From positions 1 to 11,568 of the forward strand of contig JASHTR010000571.1 in the NCBI GenBank assembly GCA_030040455.1: 11,568 nt of DNA, written 5' to 3'. The translations under genes were made by a program, and so were the position numbers. Of this stretch, positions 6,104 through 11,568 are shown piece by piece. This DNA is from Terriglobia bacterium. GTDB taxonomy: Bacteria > Acidobacteriota > Terriglobia > UBA7540. Below the pieces are notes generated by a model. That model saw only the letters and a program-made list of their open reading frames with translations. It was not told the origin of the DNA and searched no databases. The first letter of the stretch is position 1. Each line of letters begins with the position of its first letter.

Positions 6104-9100
6104 TCACCCCCCAACGCGGCAACGGACCGCGTATAAAGAGTGATGGGTGAGGATAAAAAGCGTGCGGTGGTCCTTTCCTCCAAAGATAAGATCGATCGGG
6201 CGCTCGGGGACGTCGATCGTTCCCATCAGTTTGCCGGAAGCAGCATACACGAAGATCTGTCCGGCCGCGAGGTAAACATTTCCGTTTTGATCCTGGGCAA
6301 GGCTTTCTCCGCCCTGATCGGCAAACAACTGAAGTCCGGAGAGCGTTCCATCGGCATTGACGTGGCCGCGATAAGTTTTCTCCTCTGCTTCGTCGCTGAC
6401 GTAGAAAGGGCGTCCTGGGATTGCTTTCACCAATCCGAAGGCCTGCAGAATATAAGCCCATTTCGTTCCGAAGTATGGCTCTCCCTGAAGAAAGACTCTA
6501 TCGGCCGGGATGAATATCGCGTGGTCCGGAGAAACATACTGGAAAGCCTTTTGAGTAGACATCAAGCGGATGAACATTTGCTCCAGAGAAACGTACTGGT
6601 AAGTTCGGAGTGAGAGTGTGTCCGTAAAATCACCGTTAACCCAGTAGTTGACGGGTAGAAGCGCTGTCATCCCGGGGCGTTGCGTCGCCGGTTCGGGCTG
6701 GAGAACTGTAAGTTGATCTTCCGGCGAACCCGGACGGAAGCAGTATACGGTCATGCCCTTTCCGCCCGAAGAAACGACGATGAGATCGCCTGCTGCATCA
6801 AACGCGAGGTTCACCGGGTCGAGAGGATTATCGCGGACGAGCGTTGTTTCCCCGGTCTCCGGAGACCACTTGTAAATACGCTGCCAGTGCGCGTCCACAA
6901 AATACACCTGGCCGGCGGGATCGACGGCCGCGCCGGAAATGTTGAAAAAACCGGTCGCCAGCCTCTCGACCCGCGCTCCCGGCGCCACCGTGGGACAAGG
7001 CTTGTGCTGTGGCCGGCGAACCGGATTGCCGGAAACGTTCAACCATGCGAACTCACGGTCGCGGACCTCCACGTGTTGCGTCGGGTCAAAAATGGAATTG
7101 TCGTAGGAGACCTTGCTGGAGCGCACATATTGCCGGCAGCCTCCCGACGCATCACACTGCGCCATCGAGCTGTTGCTATCGACGTGAACGTTGCGAAACC
7201 GTATATCGCTCGAGTCTTGAATAAGAACCGCGTAGGGAAAAGGCTCATAGCTGTGAACCACACGGTAGCCGTGGTAGTTCGCAATCGTAATGTTCTTAGA
7301 CCCTTCAATCTCGAGGGAGAGCGCGAACGGGCTTTCTCCGCTCTCCTCCTCGGTTTGGAGGGCGTCTAACTCCCAGTGGGCAACGTTACTGAGCTTGATC
7401 TCATTTCGAACGTGGTGCTCGCAGGAAAGCTCGTAGACGTGTCCTGGCGTCGAAGTGTTCGAGATGTAGAGACCCGCCTGAGCGAAGGTGTCCGGAGTCC
7501 AGATATTCGCAAACGTTCCGCCGCCTCCGTCCGTGATCCATAAGCTGGGATACTGCGCGTCCCAACGGCGATGAATGTCCGGATCGGCGGTGTGATCATT
7601 GTTATAGGGATTCAACCGCTTGTCGTCCGGGAAATAGGTTCCATGCCCTCCGAGGAAACGCACGTCGTCCATCAGCGAATCCTTCCCGGCCATCCACATT
7701 GCGCCCACCGCCCGGCTGTTGATGCCGCCGGTGTAGAGACCAATTCCAGTCACGATGTCGCTTCCACCACGAGGCGCCTCGATCAGCGGCTTGGGCGTGC
7801 CTGGTCCTTGGAAGGCGGGAGTGGAATCGAGAATATCAAGCTGCGTTGTGCTCGGGTGAAGGCCGATCAGGACCGTGTTCGGACGCAGCCGGAGCGTATC
7901 CGTGATGATGTAGTGCCCGGAGGGAATGTAGAGAACGCGATGCTCGTCGATCGCCTTCTGGATCGCCTCCGTATCATCGGTCGATCCATCTCCCTTCGCC
8001 CCAAGCGACCTGAGGTTAACCCACGTGTTGGCAGGCGGCAGCCCGCGAATGGCCGGAGGATCCGGCGGCGGCAGAGCCTTCAGGGGAACCGCTTCATAGC
8101 GGGTGCTGATTTCCCCTGTTGCGCCCGGATACGGCAGGGTGAGACCGTGCGAGAAGATGTTGACGCGATAGACCGGACCGTCGCCCGCAACCTTGTGCTT
8201 GCTCTCCCGAAAAAGAGCAAATGCCGGAACATCACGACAAACAATATTCTCCAGGTTGATCTCGGTCATGCGGCTGTTTTCATTGCTGACGATGACGGCG
8301 GGCCCGCGGATGTTCTCAAAGCGGGTGTCTTCTACCCAAAGCTCATCGGAATAATGAGGGTCGATGGAAATCGCGGTGGGAACGTTCCGGAACTCGTCGT
8401 GAACGAGCGTAAGACCGGCTTCATTCTCCCGGATGGCTGCCTCCCGCTGGCCGTCAAAGCTCGAATCGATCAGTGTAAACTGCCAGGCGTCCGAGGGCTT
8501 GCGCGTCATGATGCCGTACCGTCCACCGTAAAAGCGTAAATCTTCCGCCTCGTTTCCTACATCGAAAATAGCGGCCAGGCCGGACCCGGTGTGAAAATCC
8601 ATGTGGGCGAGATAAGAGTGCTGAGCCGCGTGGAATCGAATACAGATGGCAGCCGGGTTGCCACTGCCTATTTCGAAATCGACATTGCTCATCGCGGAAT
8701 AGAACGTGCCGGCGTTGGCATCCGGAATGGCATGGTTCGGCGGCACAGTCCCCGGAGGCGTTGGCGGCAGGCGGAAGAGAAATGCCAGGAATGCCCGGTT
8801 GGCAACTGCATGGCGCCCTCCCGGACGGAAACCGGCGAAGAAGAACATGTAACCGATCCCCTGCTGGAATCCCGGCGTGTTCGCCGCCAGGATAAATACC
8901 GGCCGCCTTGCGCCGTAGCCCACCAATCGTATTCCCGGCCATACGTAAATGGTTCGGGTGATCCGGTAGCGCCCTTCCGGAATAAACACGATGCCCTGGC
9001 CGGTCATCTCCTGAGCTTTGTCGATTGCCGCCTGAACGGCCGCGCTATCGTCGGTTTTGCCGTCGGCGTGAACGGGAAAATGATCCGGCGTCAGGTAAAC

Positions 9101-9241
9101 GGCTTTAGGGTCGTCGAGCCGTACAGGATAGAAGGACGCCCCGAAAGATGGAGGGGCGATCAGCAGCAAAATGGCGCACGACAGCAGGATTTTCGTTTTT
9201 AGCTCCGGAGCCGGTTGCCGCGAGATTGCTTTTCGTTCCAT
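6104..9241 (-). CDS. Secreted tandem pectate-lyase-3/GH55-like beta-helix protein fused to an SMP-30/gluconolactonase-like beta-propeller
   Basis: The product is 1045 aa. A Sec signal peptide is visible (basic residues to 17, hydrophobic ILLSCAILLLIAP 18-30, cleavage near SFGA 32-35). Two copies of the GH55/pectate_lyase_3 entry motif are present: HADGKTDDSAAVQAAIDKA at 58-76 and GAKGDGSTDDTEAIQKAID at 414-432. Each is followed by a 'P.G.Y.I..T' strand (FIPEGRYRITRTIYV, 86-100; YIPSGHYIITDTL, 438-450) and beta-helix-like turns, matching the two-domain layout of GH55 proteins. From about 752 the sequence changes to an SMP-30/gluconolactonase-like propeller: AAVDPAGQVYFVDAHWQRIY (771-790), LAFDAAGDLIVVSS (812-825), and a closing PIDLIFGGKDHRTLFILT stretch (1015-1032). 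Residues about 860-950 look like an insertion. GH55 members are exo-beta-1,3-glucanases and SMP-30 members hydrolyse lactones, so a polysaccharide-degrading role is reasonable, but the substrate and catalytic residues are unidentified. The ATG at 9241 has only a weak upstream purine run. The gene is bracketed by inverted 151-bp repeats. Confidence 0.87.
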   Translation of the reverse strand: MERKAISRQPAPELKTKILLSCAILLLIAPPSFGASFYPVRLDDPKAVYLTPDHFPVHADGKTDDSAAVQAAIDKAQEMTGQGIVFIPEGRYRITRTIYVWPGIRLVGYGARRPVFILAANTPGFQQGIGYMFFFAGFRPGGRHAVANRAFLAFLFRLPPTPPGTVPPNHAIPDANAGTFYSAMSNVDFEIGSGNPAAICIRFHAAQHSYLAHMDFHTGSGLAAIFDVGNEAEDLRFYGGRYGIMTRKPSDAWQFTLIDSSFDGQREAAIRENEAGLTLVHDEFRNVPTAISIDPHYSDELWVEDTRFENIRGPAVIVSNENSRMTEINLENIVCRDVPAFALFRESKHKVAGDGPVYRVNIFSHGLTLPYPGATGEISTRYEAVPLKALPPPDPPAIRGLPPANTWVNLRSLGAKGDGSTDDTEAIQKAIDEHRVLYIPSGHYIITDTLRLRPNTVLIGLHPSTTQLDILDSTPAFQGPGTPKPLIEAPRGGSDIVTGIGLYTGGINSRAVGAMWMAGKDSLMDDVRFLGGHGTYFPDDKRLNPYNNDHTADPDIHRRWDAQYPSLWITDGGGGTFANIWTPDTFAQAGLYISNTSTPGHVYELSCEHHVRNEIKLSNVAHWELDALQTEEESGESPFALSLEIEGSKNITIANYHGYRVVHSYEPFPYAVLIQDSSDIRFRNVHVDSNSSMAQCDASGGCRQYVRSSKVSYDNSIFDPTQHVEVRDREFAWLNVSGNPVRRPQHKPCPTVAPGARVERLATGFFNISGAAVDPAGQVYFVDAHWQRIYKWSPETGETTLVRDNPLDPVNLAFDAAGDLIVVSSGGKGMTVYCFRPGSPEDQLTVLQPEPATQRPGMTALLPVNYWVNGDFTDTLSLRTYQYVSLEQMFIRLMSTQKAFQYVSPDHAIFIPADRVFLQGEPYFGTKWAYILQAFGLVKAIPGRPFYVSDEAEEKTYRGHVNADGTLSGLQLFADQGGESLAQDQNGNVYLAAGQIFVYAASGKLMGTIDVPERPIDLIFGGKDHRTLFILTHHSLYAVRCRVGG

Positions 9242-9348
9242 TCCGTCGTGGGCTCAAAGAAAATTATCCCGGGTTGCGGACGTTCGTTCGCGACCTCTTC
9301 GTTGAGTGTCACGCCAGGCCCGGGCGTCTCGGGGACAGGTTTGACCCT

Positions 9349-9499
9349 TCCAACAGTTCTTTACGTATGGGGGAGCCTTGGAGTGCGGCAGCGTGCTGCC
9401 GCTTTACGCCGGCGAGCGGGCTCGCGGCGCTTAAGGAATATCCCGTGGCAAGCAAGCTGGCCACGGGAAAAGCGGTGGCAAGCCGCCGCACTCCAAAGG
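9349..9499 (-). repeat. Palindrome-rich 151-bp repeat, copy R
   Basis: This is the inverted partner of 5892-6042, with the same four hairpins. The one at 9385-9402 (GCGGCAGC-GT-GCTGCCGC) is unchanged. The one near 9473-9490 has one arm changed, which leaves a G-U pair if read as + strand RNA. On the wider scale this copy is framed by CTTTACGTATG (9359-9369) and CATAAGTAAAG (9506-9516), an 11-bp terminal inverted repeat matching at 10 positions. That gives a 158-bp MITE-like unit at 9359-9516. It lies in the 290-bp gap between the TonB-dependent receptor and the beta-helix gene. Confidence 0.9.
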
Positions 9500-9531
9500 C
9501 GCGGTCATAAGTAAAGGCACTTTCGACGCAC

Positions 9532-11568
9532 CTAGAACATCAGTTTCAAAGCAAATTCGAACTCGCGATTGTCGATATTGGTGCCCGTGATTACCCCTGC
9601 GGTAGGCGAGCCGATCGCTGTGTTTAAATCGGCAACCGAGAAGCTTGGCGTATTGAAGGCGTTGAAAGCCTCGGCCCGGAACTGCATGTTGAGCCGCTCT
9701 GTAAGCTTAGTGTTCTTGACGACGGCGAGATCGAAGTCGATCGTGCCAGGGCCGAAGAGGAGGTCGCGGGCGGCGTTTCCAAAAGTATTCTCGGGCGGCG
9801 CGACAAAGCAGGCCGTGTTAAACCACAGCGATGCGGTCGGATTGGAAAGCGCGCCGTTGCAAATCCGGTTTGGCCAGCTTGGCGCTCCGTTGTTCACGCC
9901 GCTGTTCAGACTCAGTGAAAACGGCGGTCCGGTGTTTATGGTCGAAATGCCGTCGAACTCCCACCCTGCCACAAGCCGGCTCAGGAAACTGCTGTTTGCA
10001 AACTGGCCTCCCTGCCCGAAAGGCAGCATGTAAACCCAGCTACCCGTGAACCGGTTCTGAAGATCCCAGCTCGAGGGGCCATAGGCGGCATCCAGGTTAG
10101 TAACGGTCTGCGCCTGTCCCATGATCGGCTCATCGTAATCCAAGGACTTCGACCACGTGTAATCCACCAGGAATTGGAGACCATGCGAGACGTTTTTTTG
10201 CAGTTTCAGCTCGAGGGCGTGGTAATTCGAGGAGTCGCCCCAAGAAAAGTAATCAATTGTGCTTAAGTTGTCCAGGGGCTGGATGAGCCGACGGGAAGCT
10301 AAAGATCCAGAGCCGGGCATAACCTGGTTAATGTTGTACTCCTGCTCCAGGTGGATTCCCCGGCTACCGGCGTAAGCGATCTCGAAAAGAAGGGTTGGAG
10401 CGATCTGCCGCTGAACGTCCAGATTCCAATCTTCCATGTACGGAGTTTGATTGGCAAAGGCATAGCCATAGATCACGGGGGCAAGCGCGTTCAGCGCCGC
10501 CGTTGTGAGCGGCTGGCTCGTCTCCGGGGGACCAAACAGGTCGTTGATGGTGGGAATGGTCGCAAATTGCGCTGCGGTAGGGTAAGTTGGCGGCGAATAA
10601 CTTTGCGCAACGGTGTACGGAGGGAACTGTCCCGGGTTACCGGATCCAGTGATCGGCAGAGGAAAATAGTAAATGCCGAATCCACCGCGCACCACCGTCT
10701 TGCCGTTTGCGGTGGGCTCAAAAGCGAAACCGACCCGAGGCGCGAAATTATGATCCTGCGTTCGCACGTCCACATCGGCGGGAGTGCCGTTCACACCGGC
10801 ATAGATCAATGCGTCCGTCGCCGGGTCAAAATTCGCGATGCGATTGTATTTCTCCGTGGGACTTCCAAATCTATCCCATCGGATGCCGAGGTTCAGCGTC
10901 AGCCTCGAGCTCACCCTCCAATCATCTTGCGCGAAGGCGGACTCTTGACGACTCCTTAAGTAGTAGGGTGAGCTTAGATACCACCGGATGCCACTGGTTG
11001 AATAACCCAGCAGCATCGTGGCCATTCCCGAGCCGGCCAGCGCCGAAGGATTGAGGGGATTGTTGGTGAAGTTGTCTTCGAAATTCGGCGCGCCCCGCGT
11101 GTCATTACCGGCAAACGGGTCGTCATCGTCGTTAATCCCTCTGAACCCAAAACTGAGTTGGTGTCGCCCCTTCACCCACGAGATGGTGTCTCCGATCTGC
11201 TCCAGGGTATTAATCGGTTTGACGGGCAGAAACGCCGGGCCACCGTCCAGGCCGGTGAATTCCTGCACCGTAATATTAGGCAAGCCTGTTGCAAATTGGT
11301 TAACGTTGATGTTCTCCATGCCGAGGGCCGTCGAGGAATCGAGGCCATAATCGGACTGAATGGTGTAAGGGTCGGTCCGCGCATACCCGCCGAGAAAGTT
11401 GTTTACGAGAGTAGGGGAGATAATATGCGTTTCACCTACCGCCATGCCCGACGTCGTCAGAGCAGTAATCTTAAAACCGGAAACCCAGGGACCCAGATCA
11501 TATTCTGAGCGCTGCGCCGGATTCGAAGGCAGGCAGCAATCGGACTGCCCCCCTGACGGGGCGGATAA
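9532..11568 (-). CDS. Oar-like TonB-dependent receptor, C-terminal part (5' end off window)
   Basis: The minus-strand frame is open from the right edge to the stop at 9532-9534, giving 678 visible residues. The ATG at 11445 is internal: upstream residues (for example EYDLGPWVSGFKITALTTSG) continue the same domain. The sequence is an outer-membrane beta-barrel of the Oar/carboxypeptidase-regulatory-like type common in Acidobacteriota. Typical segments are THIISPTLVNNF, AQDDWRVSSRLTLNLGIRWD, NFAPRVGFAFEP, VVRGGFGIYYFP, EIAYAGSRG, VDYTWSKSLD, GWEFDGISTINTGPPF, and RAEAFNAFNTPSF near the end. It finishes with FEFALKLMF, whose terminal Phe is the usual signal for outer-membrane insertion. The plug and the N-terminal Ig-like/carboxypeptidase domain lie beyond the window. 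Such receptors import, or act as surface receptors for, large ligands using TonB energy. Its position upstream of the exported beta-helix and sugar-acid genes suggests a glycan-related ligand (inference). No SusD-like partner is visible in the window. Confidence 0.92.
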   Translation of the reverse strand, partial: LSAPSGGQSDCCLPSNPAQRSEYDLGPWVSGFKITALTTSGMAVGETHIISPTLVNNFLGGYARTDPYTIQSDYGLDSSTALGMENINVNQFATGLPNITVQEFTGLDGGPAFLPVKPINTLEQIGDTISWVKGRHQLSFGFRGINDDDDPFAGNDTRGAPNFEDNFTNNPLNPSALAGSGMATMLLGYSTSGIRWYLSSPYYLRSRQESAFAQDDWRVSSRLTLNLGIRWDRFGSPTEKYNRIANFDPATDALIYAGVNGTPADVDVRTQDHNFAPRVGFAFEPTANGKTVVRGGFGIYYFPLPITGSGNPGQFPPYTVAQSYSPPTYPTAAQFATIPTINDLFGPPETSQPLTTAALNALAPVIYGYAFANQTPYMEDWNLDVQRQIAPTLLFEIAYAGSRGIHLEQEYNINQVMPGSGSLASRRLIQPLDNLSTIDYFSWGDSSNYHALELKLQKNVSHGLQFLVDYTWSKSLDYDEPIMGQAQTVTNLDAAYGPSSWDLQNRFTGSWVYMLPFGQGGQFANSSFLSRLVAGWEFDGISTINTGPPFSLSLNSGVNNGAPSWPNRICNGALSNPTASLWFNTACFVAPPENTFGNAARDLLFGPGTIDFDLAVVKNTKLTERLNMQFRAEAFNAFNTPSFSVADLNTAIGSPTAGVITGTNIDNREFEFALKLMF

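Noticed and set aside
9148..9510. Open frame on + encoding a peptide with EPWSAAACCRF...EYPVASKLATGK
   Set aside because: The same peptide is encoded by the inverted repeat copy at 5892-6042 on the other strand (within 5707-6183). It is repeat-derived and overlaps the real minus-strand gene start.
9532..11445. ATG at 11445 as the true start of the TonB-dependent receptor
   Set aside because: The frame stays open to the window edge with domain-like sequence before it, and such receptors are normally about 1000 residues or longer.

Overview
The window looks like chromosomal DNA from an Acidobacteriota-type bacterium. This is inferred from several features together: a large Oar-like TonB-dependent receptor, sugar-acid enzymes carrying twin-arginine or Sec signal peptides, moderately high GC, and families of palindromic intergenic repeats. 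No rRNA, tRNA, CRISPR array or transposase was seen.

Layout, left to right. Positions 3-203 hold the 3' end of an unidentified + strand gene. Positions 204-632 contain no intact gene. Instead there is a 37-bp inverted repeat pair (282-318 / 507-543) enclosing the C-terminal half of a GIY-YIG endonuclease, which is a decayed mobile-type unit. Two + strand genes follow, 7 bp apart: a small secreted protein of unknown function (633-1265) and a D-2-hydroxyacid dehydrogenase (1273-2226). They converge on a leftward block of five - strand genes. In transcription order these are an Oar-like TonB-dependent receptor (9532 to beyond 11568, N-terminus off the window), a 1045-aa exported protein with two pectate-lyase-3/GH55-like beta-helix repeats fused to an SMP-30/gluconolactonase-like beta-propeller (6104-9241), a Tat-exported mannonate dehydratase (UxuA) homologue (4721-5854), a Sec-exported RraA-like protein (3689-4612), and a Tat-exported mandelate racemase/enolase-superfamily protein (2279-3598).

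How the genes may work together (inference): the receptor imports an oligosaccharide or ligand. The beta-helix/lactonase protein acts on a polymer or sugar lactone. Two dehydratase-type enzymes and an aldolase-type enzyme, all with export signals, would convert aldonic/uronic-type acids to 2-keto-3-deoxy acids and cleave them outside the cytoplasm. The nearby hydroxyacid dehydrogenase could reduce a resulting 2-oxoacid in the cytosol. Families are recognised from motifs; no substrate is established.

The most unusual features are non-coding. A 151-bp palindrome-rich repeat occurs twice in inverted orientation (5892-6042 and 9349-9499, about 91% identical without gaps), exactly bracketing the beta-helix/lactonase gene. 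The GIY-YIG remnant sits between inverted copies of a different repeat. The UxuA homologue appears to have Glu where the family's metal-binding Cys is expected.
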